DNA of 64,000 nucleotides from Deinococcus roseus (GTDB lineage: Bacteria; Deinococcota; Deinococci; Deinococcales; Deinococcaceae), in contig NZ_BMOD01000005.1 of NCBI RefSeq assembly GCF_014646895.1, positions 209,452-273,451 on the forward strand. The letters run 5' to 3'. Under the pieces are notes generated by a model, which made no database searches, was not told the DNA's origin, and was given only the letters and a program-made list of their open reading frames with translations. The position numbers and the translations under genes are program-made. Positions 43,085-51,393 of the stretch are shown one piece after another (positions within the stretch are counted from its first letter, which is position 1; every line of letters begins with the position of its first letter).

Positions 43085-44133
43085 CAGAATCCTCCCCCAA
43101 AGTCAGGCCGCTGGGCTTGAAATTCAAACCGTGCCCCAGACAGCGAGTCAAACCGGAAGCAGGTGGAGGTGATGGTGTAGGTGCCAGAAAAGCCCTCTCC
43201 AGCCTCCTGCAGCTCCAGCTTGTTGCCCACTTTCATTCTGGGATCTGGGTTGGTCACGCCATGCAGGGTGACAAAACTGCGGGCCACCCGTCTGAACACC
43301 GCCTGGGCATGGGTCTTTGCTGCGGTGGGGTTGATCTGCACCGGCAAAGCCACGGATTTCACGCGGGTGAGGCCCTGGGCCTGCAGGATTTTTGCAGCGC
43401 TGTCGGCCTTCAATTCCGCCCCCAGGCTGGCATCGCCTGCCGTTTCTTTGACCCCCTGTTTGGAAGTCACGTCCCAGCCATGCACCTCCACCCGGTTCAC
43501 CTGATTGGCCAGGTCTGCCGTGATGGTCAAATCCCGCACGCTGGCTCCCACCTTGAGGGTCAGGGTCTGGGTGTTGCGGCGGTCCCTGGTCTGAAAGAAC
43601 AATTTTCCAGAGGCAAAAGACAATTCTGCTCCCACCTGCAAAGCCAGATCACGCAAGAAACCCAGATCGGTCTGCTCCAGTTGCATGACCAGGGGATGAA
43701 CCTCGCTGGACACCTCCACCTGGGCCTGCAGGCCATGCTGCTGGGCCACCTGCTGCACCACAGCTGGCACCGAGACCTGCTCGAAAGCACGGGTTTTGAC
43801 CTGAACGCGCAGTTCCTGCAAAGCGTCCTCTGCCAGCAGGGTGAGCTGAGGGGCTTCTCCTTCTGGAAAGGCTGCTTCCAGCGCACTGACCCGCCCTTCA
43901 AACAGCAGCGTGTCCTGCATCTTGACCTGCACCGGGGTCTGAAAATACACGTCCTGCTTGCGAAACAGAAACCCAAGCTGGTTGTTCCGGTTGCCCCAGT
44001 TGCTGAACGTGGCTTCCAGACGGCACAACCCGTCCAGGGAATCTTCTATGGACAGTTCCAGCAGGTTTTCTCTGAACAACACGCTGTCCTGCCCATTCAA
44101 AAGCAGGGTTGGTCTGGCCACGGTGAGGGTCAT
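43084..44133 (-). CDS. eCIS hub protein (gpD/gp27-like)
   Basis: 349 aa, phage late control D family. Visible features are LLELSIEDSLDGLCRLEATFSNWG near the N-terminus, AVVQQVAQQHGL, ETDLGFLRDLALQVGAEL-like QTDLGFLRDLALQVG and GAELSFASGKLFF. It forms the hub that joins the tube to the spike, equivalent to the first half of Afp8/VgrG. Its ATG overlaps the stop of the 55-aa gene, giving continuous coupling. Confidence 0.9.
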   Translation of the reverse strand: MTLTVARPTLLLNGQDSVLFRENLLELSIEDSLDGLCRLEATFSNWGNRNNQLGFLFRKQDVYFQTPVQVKMQDTLLFEGRVSALEAAFPEGEAPQLTLLAEDALQELRVQVKTRAFEQVSVPAVVQQVAQQHGLQAQVEVSSEVHPLVMQLEQTDLGFLRDLALQVGAELSFASGKLFFQTRDRRNTQTLTLKVGASVRDLTITADLANQVNRVEVHGWDVTSKQGVKETAGDASLGAELKADSAAKILQAQGLTRVKSVALPVQINPTAAKTHAQAVFRRVARSFVTLHGVTNPDPRMKVGNKLELQEAGEGFSGTYTITSTCFRFDSLSGARFEFQAQRPDFGGGF

Positions 44134-44297
44134 GGTTTGCCCCCATCCACCTTGAGGCGCTGTTTTCTGGATTCACGTTTGAGCACGATTTTGAGCACTT
44201 CTTTTGTGGTGTCGGTTTTATGGGGGGTCTGGCCCTGGCCGCTCTGGCTGGCAGCAGGCCCGGTCACCACCTGAAAATCATTGATCTGCACGGGCAT
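44130..44297 (-). CDS. Small eCIS protein, DUF5908/Afp6-like (55 aa)
   Basis: This short gene fills the space between the hub and Afp7-like genes. It starts MPVQINDFQVV, similar to the MP-(V/I)-EI-EL-I start of DUF5908 (Afp6/Pvc6) proteins, and ends in a basic helix VLKIVLKRESRKQRLKV. Start and stop overlap both neighbours (1 and 4 bases) and GGTGGAG lies upstream, so it is very likely translated. Position matches afp6, next to afp7. Role in the particle is unknown. Confidence 0.78.
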   Translation of the reverse strand: MPVQINDFQVVTGPAASQSGQGQTPHKTDTTKEVLKIVLKRESRKQRLKVDGGKP

Positions 44298-45049
44298 CAC
44301 TCCACCTGCTTCCTGAGGGAAAAGTCAATCAGCTGTCCGGGTTTGAGGTTTCTGGGGGTTTCGATGTTGTTGCCCCGCGCCACCCCCTGCCAGTCGTCTC
44401 CCAGGCCTTGCTGGTCGGCCATCTGGGGCAGGTTGCCGCCCTGCCTGGCCGGGGTTTGCGGGCGGGTTCCAGCGGGTTTTGCCCCTGGTTTTGCAGGATT
44501 CCCTGCTGCTGCATTGCTGGCAATCTGAAACTGGATCTCCTGTTGTGTCAGACTCACCGTCAGGCTGGCCCTGAGCGGAAAACCATCGTGCGAAAAAAAT
44601 TCCAGGTTCTCTTCTAAAGACTCCATGATGCCGTCAAACTGGAAGCTTCCCCAGTGAAACCGGGCTCTGGGAGGAGCAAATTTTCCCCGGTCCTTGCCCT
44701 GCTTGATTTCACCAGGGGTGATGAAGTAAGCCACCTTGCGGGTCAGGCGGCGCACATCCCGCATTCCGGAATTGGCCTCTCCCTGCCCCTGGGCGGTGCT
44801 GTCCAGCCCTGCAGAGAGTTCTGCAGTCACATCGAAATACAACGTGAGGGACAGCTTGGTGCTGCCTTTCCCCACAAATTGCGGGCTGTTCTGCTTGCCC
44901 CCCTGGTCCTGGTTGGCGACCTGGTTGGCAAAAGTCACTTTCAGGGTTTCAGGATTGAACTGCACCTCGATGCGGGTGTCTGCCTTTTCCTGGTTCTGGG
45001 CGTCCAGTTCGATCAGGTAAGCGCGGGCCAGTTGCTGGAGTTCAGGCAT
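44297..45049 (-). CDS. eCIS tube-baseplate adaptor (Afp7-like)
   Basis: 250 aa from ATG 45049 (GGAGG 6-7 nt upstream). ADTRIEVQFNPETLKVTFANQVANQ and RRLTRKVAYFITPG, plus PPRARFHWGSFQFDGIMESLEENLEFFS, are typical of the Afp7/LysM-type tail-tube adaptor family. A low-complexity linker (about 180-220) precedes the short C-terminal part NNIETPRNLKPGQLIDF, which resembles the end of a LysM module. It overlaps the second tube gene by 8 bases. Confidence 0.87.
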   Translation of the reverse strand: MPELQQLARAYLIELDAQNQEKADTRIEVQFNPETLKVTFANQVANQDQGGKQNSPQFVGKGSTKLSLTLYFDVTAELSAGLDSTAQGQGEANSGMRDVRRLTRKVAYFITPGEIKQGKDRGKFAPPRARFHWGSFQFDGIMESLEENLEFFSHDGFPLRASLTVSLTQQEIQFQIASNAAAGNPAKPGAKPAGTRPQTPARQGGNLPQMADQQGLGDDWQGVARGNNIETPRNLKPGQLIDFSLRKQVE

Positions 45050-45482
45050 AACGCACCTCCAGACGCTCAAAGAGCACCCCGAGTTCTTCAATGGCCATGA
45101 TGCCTTCACGGGCATTGAGGGCTGGAGCCTTGAGTTTCACAGGAACGGCGCGGCTCAGGGTGAACCGGGCCACCTCCTCCCGCGAGGCTGAAAGCATCAC
45201 CACATCAATGCTGGCCCGCAGGGATGGGCTGGACACCGACTGGTCAAACCATTTCCAGAGGTCAAACCCTTTTGTCATGCCCCTTTTGAGGGTGAGTTGA
45301 CCATAACTGACCCCTCCAGGGAGGCGCAGGTGGGTGCTGTTGTTGCCGCCCTCCCGGATGCTTTTCACCTCGCGGGTGACTTCCAGACCATCGCACTCGC
45401 TGAAAGCAGCTTCACACAGGGGGTTGCTGCTGTCGGGCAGGCGGATCTCGACTCGAAAATTGAAGGCCTGAAAAATCTGCAT
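45042..45482 (-). CDS. eCIS second tube protein (Afp5-like)
   Basis: 146 aa from ATG 45482 (AGGAG 6 nt upstream). T4 gp19-like tail tube fold: FNFRVEIRLPDS, FSECDGLEVTREVKSIREGGNN, LTLKRGMTKGFDLWKWFD. It is a paralogue of the main tube protein at 47173-47610. Such second tube proteins form the first ring at the baseplate. Confidence 0.92.
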   Translation of the reverse strand: MQIFQAFNFRVEIRLPDSSNPLCEAAFSECDGLEVTREVKSIREGGNNSTHLRLPGGVSYGQLTLKRGMTKGFDLWKWFDQSVSSPSLRASIDVVMLSASREEVARFTLSRAVPVKLKAPALNAREGIMAIEELGVLFERLEVRYA

Positions 45483-45484
45483 GC

Positions 45485-47164
45485 TCACTCCTGCACTTTC
45501 CATCCATCTTCGGCCTGCACCAGGGTGACGGTGAGGTGGGTCATGGGAACACTGGGATTCACCCGAATTTCAAACAGCAGCGTGTTCTCCGGGGCAGTCA
45601 GAACCGCCACCTGATAGGACTCCTGAGGTGTGCGGCCCCGAAAAGCTCCGCGTTTGAACAGCACTTCCAGCGCATCTTCCAATTGCCGTTTCATGCCCAG
45701 ACGGGACGGCTGGGTGTTGGGTTCAAACACAAAAGTGCTCCCCAGCCGATCCAGGTACCTCCTGAGCAGGTGAAGCAGCAAACGCACATTCTGGTGCGGT
45801 TCTTCCAGGCTGAGCACCAGTGCAGAGAGGTGCAGGATGCCTGCGGGTGGCAGAAAGCCCACATTGATTCTGGCCTCCTGCAACTGCAACCTCTGGGCAT
45901 CGCTGAATTCCTGCTCCACCCCGGTCACATCCCGATAAGGACGGTTGGCCGCAGCCACCCAGCTTCCCCGGGTCAGGGCCACCTCGGAGAGCTGTCCCAG
46001 CACCACCCCATCTGGAACCAGCACCTGTTCTGCCTGCCTGAGCAAAGGGGCATAAAGGCTGCCATAACGCTCCGTTCCAGAAGGCACCAGAGACCTGAGG
46101 CGGGCCGCATGGCGCACCAGTGCACCAAACTTCAAAGCGGGCACCGAAAGGATGGCCAGGGTGTCTGCCCTGAAAGCGCAGGTCAGCAGCATGGAGCGGT
46201 GCAGTTCCAGCAGATCCTCTCTGGGCGGATTCTTTTTCTGGAAAGCCCGGTAAAGCCGCCTGACCCGCACCCGCACCGGATTGCCCACTGTGTTGAGCAC
46301 TGGGGCAGGGCAACTGGCCACCACCTGCAGATCAAAGAACCCCACCCCCAGGTCTGCCGGGGTCAGCACCAGATCCAGACCAGGCTGCAGGAGGCGCTCT
46401 CTCACCTCCGTGTCAGAACGGATCTGAAGCACATGCTTCACAACCCCCACTGCATTCAGCAACTTGCCAGGGACAAAAGACACCACCAGCTTTTCATGGT
46501 CCTGCGTGACCTTCAGAAAAGGAGCAGTCAGGATGGGGGTGTGCTGCACCTCGCAGTCCTCGAAGGCACCCGGAGGAGGCACTGGATCGGGCACCACCTC
46601 AGGCACAGGAGCAGGCGGAGTCACCACACTGACCTGAAAAACCACCCGATGCACCCAACCGGCATGCACGGCATCTGGCACACTGATGAAAGCCACATCG
46701 GGCAACTCAATGGCCTTGTGAATGCCCTGAAAACCCACCTGGGGCGTGCGAGAAGCCAGACGCCAGCTGTCCACCTGCAAGGCCAGACTGCGCACATCAC
46801 GGGCATCCAGACGGGCATCCTGAAAGCGCTGCAAGTTAAACCCCCACTGGGCACCCTCGTCTTCATGGGTCACGCCATCGGGATTGACCCGCAGCACATA
46901 GCACTGCCGCCCACCGTTCTCGAAGAAAGCCCGCACGGTTCCCGCAAGTTGCATCCTGATTTCACTGCCGTCCTGGTCGTTCCAGCACAACACCTGGGCT
47001 TCCCCAAACTCTGCCTTGAACTGCACCATGTCCTGCACCAGCACCGCAGAAAGGCTGCCTTTCTGGGCAAACCCCACAAAAAGCGGGATGTCCATGCGGG
47101 GCAGAAAATCAGATGTTCTGGGAGGCAGGGCCTCCACTTTCACAGCAGGCAGGCGGCTGAGCAT
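45485..47164 (-). CDS. eCIS second sheath-like protein with inserted domain (Afp3/Afp4-like)
   Basis: 559 aa from ATG 47164; a GTG at 47167 is directly adjacent. Sheath features at both ends: DIPLFVGFAQKGSL, FFENGGRQCYVLRVNP near the start, ARINVGFLPPAGILHLSA, then FVFEPNTQPSRLGMKRQLEDALEVLFKRGAFRG near the end. A proline-rich linker (PPAPVPEVVPDPVPPPG, about 185-200) and a beta domain interrupt the middle. In eCIS, extra sheath proteins build the baseplate-proximal or terminal ring. The inserted Ig-like region may be surface exposed. Confidence 0.85.
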   Translation of the reverse strand: MLSRLPAVKVEALPPRTSDFLPRMDIPLFVGFAQKGSLSAVLVQDMVQFKAEFGEAQVLCWNDQDGSEIRMQLAGTVRAFFENGGRQCYVLRVNPDGVTHEDEGAQWGFNLQRFQDARLDARDVRSLALQVDSWRLASRTPQVGFQGIHKAIELPDVAFISVPDAVHAGWVHRVVFQVSVVTPPAPVPEVVPDPVPPPGAFEDCEVQHTPILTAPFLKVTQDHEKLVVSFVPGKLLNAVGVVKHVLQIRSDTEVRERLLQPGLDLVLTPADLGVGFFDLQVVASCPAPVLNTVGNPVRVRVRRLYRAFQKKNPPREDLLELHRSMLLTCAFRADTLAILSVPALKFGALVRHAARLRSLVPSGTERYGSLYAPLLRQAEQVLVPDGVVLGQLSEVALTRGSWVAAANRPYRDVTGVEQEFSDAQRLQLQEARINVGFLPPAGILHLSALVLSLEEPHQNVRLLLHLLRRYLDRLGSTFVFEPNTQPSRLGMKRQLEDALEVLFKRGAFRGRTPQESYQVAVLTAPENTLLFEIRVNPSVPMTHLTVTLVQAEDGWKVQE

Positions 47165-47172
47165 CACTCACC

Positions 47173-47610
47173 TCACTCCACGGTCACGCGCTCGTAGGCA
47201 ATGACCATCTCCTCCATCGCCACATCTGAGCCCTTGGCATTGAGGGGGCCAAAAGTCAGCTTGATGATGCGGGCATTGCTGAGGTTCCAGGCCATCACCT
47301 TTTCACGGCTGGCACTGAGCAGTTCAATGGTCACCAGCTTGAGGGGTTCCCCGGTCCCAGAGCGCACTTCATCCATCCACTTGTAAAGCTCCTTGGCTCC
47401 GGTCACCCCCCGCTTGAGGGTGATGTCGGTGGCCTTGTTCAGCCCGGTCAGTTTGCGCACGTTGTTTTCCAGTTCGTTGCCGTTGCGGTACTCGGCCACG
47501 GTCACCTCGGTGCCAATCCCGCTGACCTCCTGAAACCCGGCCTCCACTCCACCGAACGACACCCGGAAATTGAATTGCATGTATGGTCTGGCGTTTTTGC
47601 TGTCTGGCAT
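47173..47610 (-). CDS. eCIS inner tube protein (Afp1-like)
   Basis: 145 aa, with the gp19 tail-tube pattern: YMQFNFRVSFGGVEAGFQEVSGIGTEV, DITLKRGVTGAKELYKWMDEV. This is the main tube subunit expected to stack inside the sheath. It follows the main sheath gene, separated from it by a 147-bp gap that holds a structured repeat. Confidence 0.94.
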   Translation of the reverse strand: MPDSKNARPYMQFNFRVSFGGVEAGFQEVSGIGTEVTVAEYRNGNELENNVRKLTGLNKATDITLKRGVTGAKELYKWMDEVRSGTGEPLKLVTIELLSASREKVMAWNLSNARIIKLTFGPLNAKGSDVAMEEMVIAYERVTVE

Positions 47611-47640
47611 GTTTTTCCTCTTTCAATGAATTTTACCGAG

Positions 47641-47752
47641 GGCTCAGGGCCGAGAGCTGGTCAGAAAGCTCTGGCTCAAGCTTCAAAAAGAATGTTGAAG
47701 ACCTTTCCCTTGTTTCAAGGGGATTTTGTGCCCTTGGCTCTCGGCTCTCGGC
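47641..47752. repeat. Second copy of the GCCGAGR-ended inverted repeat, inside the eCIS operon
   Basis: GCCGAGAGC (47649-47657) pairs with GCTCTCGGC (47744-47752, with an overlapping copy at 47737-47745). The GCTCTGGCT core of the element at 10.3 kb is present near 47668. A small hairpin CCCTTG-TTT-CAAGGG (47707-47721) is inside. It lies between the sheath and tube genes. Confidence 0.7.
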
Positions 47753-47757
47753 AATGC

Positions 47758-49809
47758 TCAAACCTTCCGGTCCGCCGTCCACTGCCCGATGCGGAAGATC
47801 ACGAATTCTGCGGGTTTCACGGGAGACACACCCACCAGGCACACCAGACGGCCATTGTCCAGGTCGTTCTGGGTCATGGTGCTGCGGTCGCAGCGCACGA
47901 AGTAGGCCCGTTCGGGTTTTTCGCCCAGCAGGGCTCCGCTCTGCCATTCGTTGAGCAGGAAGTCCTCGATGGTGCGGCGCACGTTGTCCCAGAGCTGGTT
48001 GCCGTTGGGTTCAAACACCGCCCACTGCATTCCCCGCTCGATGGAGCGTTCCAGGTAGGCGAAGTAACGGCGGATGTTCACGTACTTCCATTCGCTGTCG
48101 CTCGATAAGGTTCTGGCCCCCCACACCCGGTTGCCGCGTCCCTCGAAAAAGCGCAGGCAGTTGATGCCTTCGGGGTTGAGAACCTCCTGCTGGGCCTTGT
48201 GGATGTTGAATTCAAAGCCCAGTGCGCCAGAAACCACCTCGTTGGCAGGGGCCTTGAACACCGCCCGTTCGATGTCGTTGCGGGCGTAAATCCCGGACAC
48301 AAAACCGCTGGGGGGCAGCAAAATCTCCTGTTTGCTGACGGGGTCCAGGATGCGCACCCAGGGGTAATACAGGGCTGCGTGGCTGGTGTCGTAAACGCTG
48401 CGCATGGTGCGTACGTCGCTGATGCCCATGCTGTCTCCAGAGTCCAGCACGGCAATGCGGTAGCGCATCTTCTGGCAGTGGGCAATCAACAGGTTCTGGA
48501 TGGCCTGGGCGTTTTGTTGATTGGTGAAGTATCCACGGGTGATGCCCGGAGCGGCCACGATGGAGATGTCTTCCAGGGCCTCAAACTGTTTCAGTCCGGT
48601 GCGGGTGTTGAGCGCAAGGTCTTCTTTCCCCTCGTACTCACCAGCAGTGGGTCTGGCTCCATCGCTGCCTCCAGTCAGGGCAAAACGGCTTTCGATGCCC
48701 CGCAGGATCTTGTCTGCCAGGGTGAGTTTCTGGGCGGTTTCGGTGTCCGTGAGGTATTTTTCTGTTTTGGAGAACAGGGCTTTGAGGACATCCAGGCCTG
48801 TGGGGGTGGCTGCACCATGTTGAATCACCAGCGGGTAGCGCACCGCAGACTGGGGATTGTCCAGTTTCTGTTTGAACACACTGGTCAGGCTGTCCACATT
48901 TCTGAGGTTGAGGCCCAGACCAGACCATGCACCAAACAGGGCACCTTCGGGGCTGAACACTTCCAGGTTCAGGCTGACCTTGCGGGCAATGTAGGTTTTG
49001 GCAGCGTCCAGGATGATGTGAGTAGAAACGTCTGTGCCGTCCGTCTGGGTCAGCACCACGTCTTGACCAACACCCTTGACCACATAAATTTTACTGAGGG
49101 TCTGGGTGGTGGCTTTGTCTTCGTCCAGCAGGATCACATCTCCGGCAGCCACACCCGCCAGAACGGGAAATTCAAATTCCTTGGTTTTGGTGCTGTCTGC
49201 TGGGTCTGGAAACATGGCTTTTTTCTTGCCAGAGATCAGGTTCCCGGCTCCTTGCAGCACAAAACGCACCCCAAAATTCCCGTAAGAACCGGGGAAACGG
49301 GAGCGCAACTGCAGAAACTGGGCCATTTCACTGTCGGCATTGCTGGCAGGAACGGCGGCTGCACCCGCTTTGATCCATTGCCGGGCATGGCCATCTTCGT
49401 AGTAGGAGCGGCTGCTGTCTGCTGCGTCTGCAACGGTCCTGGCTGCCTGATCGTCTTTGGGTTTTCCGGTGGGGGCCAGGTACAGCCCTCCGGTGGCATA
49501 AGGCCGGAAGGTGCGGGACACATACAGCCGGGTGCCCCCTTCCAGAAAGAAAGCCCGGACAGCCTGCCAGAGGTCGTTGATGGGCAGGCTTTTCTTGCTG
49601 CTGTCGTTGAGGTCAAATGCCAGCGGTTCACCCGTTCCGAACAGGCGTTCGTACTCCCCCAGGGAGGTGACCAGATCGGGTTCCAGGTCAATGGGACCGA
49701 AACGGGAGGCACCAATGAATCCGGTGGTGGTGGTGCTCACTCCCTCAATGGACTTCGAGCGGAAGGACGTTTCTTCGATGAATACTCCGGGGGCCAGATA
49801 CTCGGGCAT
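47758..49809 (-). CDS. eCIS main sheath protein (Afp2-like)
   Basis: 683 aa from ATG 49809, preceded by AAGGAGG; a longer in-frame version is not supported. The start MPEYLAPGVFIEETSFRSKSIEGVSTTTTGFIG is the classical contractile sheath N-terminus, and the C-terminal part WKYVNIRRYFAYLERSIERGMQWAVFEPNG, LWDNVRRTIEDFLLNEWQSGALLG is equally typical. It forms the contracting outer cylinder. The central extra domain (about 130-330) makes it longer than minimal sheaths. Confidence 0.96.
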   Translation of the reverse strand: MPEYLAPGVFIEETSFRSKSIEGVSTTTTGFIGASRFGPIDLEPDLVTSLGEYERLFGTGEPLAFDLNDSSKKSLPINDLWQAVRAFFLEGGTRLYVSRTFRPYATGGLYLAPTGKPKDDQAARTVADAADSSRSYYEDGHARQWIKAGAAAVPASNADSEMAQFLQLRSRFPGSYGNFGVRFVLQGAGNLISGKKKAMFPDPADSTKTKEFEFPVLAGVAAGDVILLDEDKATTQTLSKIYVVKGVGQDVVLTQTDGTDVSTHIILDAAKTYIARKVSLNLEVFSPEGALFGAWSGLGLNLRNVDSLTSVFKQKLDNPQSAVRYPLVIQHGAATPTGLDVLKALFSKTEKYLTDTETAQKLTLADKILRGIESRFALTGGSDGARPTAGEYEGKEDLALNTRTGLKQFEALEDISIVAAPGITRGYFTNQQNAQAIQNLLIAHCQKMRYRIAVLDSGDSMGISDVRTMRSVYDTSHAALYYPWVRILDPVSKQEILLPPSGFVSGIYARNDIERAVFKAPANEVVSGALGFEFNIHKAQQEVLNPEGINCLRFFEGRGNRVWGARTLSSDSEWKYVNIRRYFAYLERSIERGMQWAVFEPNGNQLWDNVRRTIEDFLLNEWQSGALLGEKPERAYFVRCDRSTMTQNDLDNGRLVCLVGVSPVKPAEFVIFRIGQWTADRKV

Positions 49810-49861
49810 GGTTCCTCCTTGAAAAACAAGAGTGCATTCGGAAAAAGGGCGGACAGAACAT

Positions 49862-50584
49862 TCAGACCAGCAGGAAGCTGCTTCCAGAGGAGCGCAGCAC
49901 CAGACGCTGACCATAGGCAATGCTGGTTGGGGTGACCGTCACACTGGACAGGGTGGCTCCCAGGGCGGCAGTGAGTTCAGGCATGGGGCTGGCTTTCTGT
50001 GCAGCGTCCCATCCGACCTCCACAGCCACAGGGTATTTCTGCTCCATCAGGGATTTGGAGCCGAGGGGAAGGTAAGCCGGGTACGGCACCGAGAGGTAAA
50101 CCTCGCCGTTCTGGTCTGCAAGACCGATGGAACTGGTGGACTTCCCTCCCGTTCCCAGCGTGACTTTCACTGCAGCCCAGGGCATGGGTTCCAGGGCCAG
50201 GGTTCTTAAACTTGCATAAACCTGCATCCCCTGACTGACCGGGTAAGACGGCGCAGGATACAGCAGCAGGTATCCCTTTCCAGAGCCACCATCAAAGCGG
50301 CCCTGCAAGGGCAAATTGACTTTCAGGGAATAAGGCAGGTAACGGCCCAGGGTGTCCTGCACGGTGAGTTCATGCGGGGTGGTGCTGGCAAAATGTCCAG
50401 CCTCGGTTTGCACCAGTTTAGGAGGCAGGTGGTACACCCCCACCCGGTTGCTGGTCAGGGTGCGGTGCAAGTGTGGAAAACCCACAGGATGCACCCCCAC
50501 CTGCAAACCCTCCTCGACAAAAGCACCCAGGATGGGGTCAAAGAAACGCACCCCCAGGTCTGCAATGCGCACATTCACTTCCAT
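49862..50584 (-). CDS. eCIS-operon protein of unknown function, beta-rich
   Basis: 240 aa. N-terminus MEVNVRIADLGVRFFDPILG; the centre (about 90-190) contains an Ig/carboxypeptidase-regulatory-like segment (VQVYASL, VKVTLGTGGKSTSSIGLADQNGEVYLSVP). It overlaps the DUF4255 gene by 10 bp and precedes the sheath gene. I do not recognise a named family. It may cap or decorate the particle end together with the DUF4255 protein. Confidence 0.6.
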   Translation of the reverse strand: MEVNVRIADLGVRFFDPILGAFVEEGLQVGVHPVGFPHLHRTLTSNRVGVYHLPPKLVQTEAGHFASTTPHELTVQDTLGRYLPYSLKVNLPLQGRFDGGSGKGYLLLYPAPSYPVSQGMQVYASLRTLALEPMPWAAVKVTLGTGGKSTSSIGLADQNGEVYLSVPYPAYLPLGSKSLMEQKYPVAVEVGWDAAQKASPMPELTAALGATLSSVTVTPTSIAYGQRLVLRSSGSSFLLV

Positions 50585-51180
50585 GTGTCGTGCCTCCAGT
50601 CCTGGATCTGCACTTCGGGATGGGTTTCGATCTGCCGTCTGGAGTCCAGATTGACGGCGCGGGCCACACAGGAAACACCCGCATCCAGACGGGCCTTGTT
50701 GACTTCAAAGAGGGCCACCCAGTCTGGCAAAGGCGGCGATTCCAGCTGGATTTCCACAAATTCATCTGGCCCGAACACCGTTCCGTAGGTGCCTGCATTC
50801 AGAAACCCAGAGGACAGCACTGGATGGTCGTCCAGGGTGCGGTAAATCCAGCCCAGAAATTCCAGGTGCGCTGCAGCACTTTTCAAAACCGGCAACAGCA
50901 CGAAATGAATGTCCACAGGAAGCAGAGGGTAATAGCGCTTGCCATCCGGGCGGTCTTCTGGCAGGCGGTTGCGGGTGGACAGGTTTGGTGTGACCCTGGG
51001 AATGAACAACAACAAGGTGCCCTGCGAAATGGCCCCAGAACCAGCGAGGTCCTGTCCACGGATCAGTTGCACCGTCAGCGAGGTCACCACGGGATGGCTG
51101 GGGTAATCCTGCTTGAATTGCTGGTCAAACAGACGCTTCAAGGCATCTGCCACAGCAACAATGGCCCGGGAATCAGCCAT
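50575..51180 (-). CDS. eCIS tube terminator/cap, DUF4255 (Afp16-like)
   Basis: 201 aa. DUF4255 features: AIVAVADALKRLFDQQF near the N-terminus, GTLLLFIPRVTPNLSTRNRLP, LLPVDIHFVLLPVLKSAAAHLEFLGWIYRTLDDHPVLS. Afp16-type proteins terminate tube and sheath elongation at the end distal to the baseplate. DUF4255 proteins usually lie at the start of eCIS operons, as here. Confidence 0.9.
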   Translation of the reverse strand: MADSRAIVAVADALKRLFDQQFKQDYPSHPVVTSLTVQLIRGQDLAGSGAISQGTLLLFIPRVTPNLSTRNRLPEDRPDGKRYYPLLPVDIHFVLLPVLKSAAAHLEFLGWIYRTLDDHPVLSSGFLNAGTYGTVFGPDEFVEIQLESPPLPDWVALFEVNKARLDAGVSCVARAVNLDSRRQIETHPEVQIQDWRHDTWK

Positions 51181-51349
51181 GGATTGACCTCAGGATCAGG
51201 CGTCTGAGCTGGCTTTTCAGTTCCGTGAAATTGTGAATCTTCAGGTGGGTCTCGGTGGTGACCTCTGAAAGCTGACCGTAAATGCGCACCCCCAGAGGCC
51301 TGCGTTCCACCCACAGCCTCACCAGAAACACCATGCGTTTTCTCTGCAT
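51173..51349 (-). CDS. 58-aa first gene of the eCIS operon, unknown
   Basis: It begins at ATG 51349 with GAGGT about 5 nt upstream and overlaps the DUF4255 gene by 8 bp. The protein is basic: MQRKRMVFLVRLWVERRPLG at the start, then VTTETHLKIHNFTELKSQLR. Its short length and coupling suggest a real gene. No family is recognised. It could be a regulatory or assembly peptide, or a leader that promotes translation of the next gene. Confidence 0.55.
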   Translation of the reverse strand: MQRKRMVFLVRLWVERRPLGVRIYGQLSEVTTETHLKIHNFTELKSQLRRLILRSIHG

Positions 51350-51393
51350 ACGGACCTCGTTCTGGAATGTTAAACAGGAGGCAGCCCAGCAGC

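Noticed and set aside
48199..49935. 578-aa open frame on the plus strand, and similar long frames at 45536-47197, 16402-17970 and 26895-28217
   Set aside because: All lie antisense to clearly identified genes (sheaths, sugar-binding protein, eCIS giant protein) and have shadow-like composition.
26361..51349. Prophage or type VI secretion interpretation of the tail-like genes
   Set aside because: No capsid, portal, terminase, integrase or lysis gene is seen, and no TssJLM membrane complex. The AAA+ ATPase, DUF4255 and double sheath/tube genes fit eCIS.
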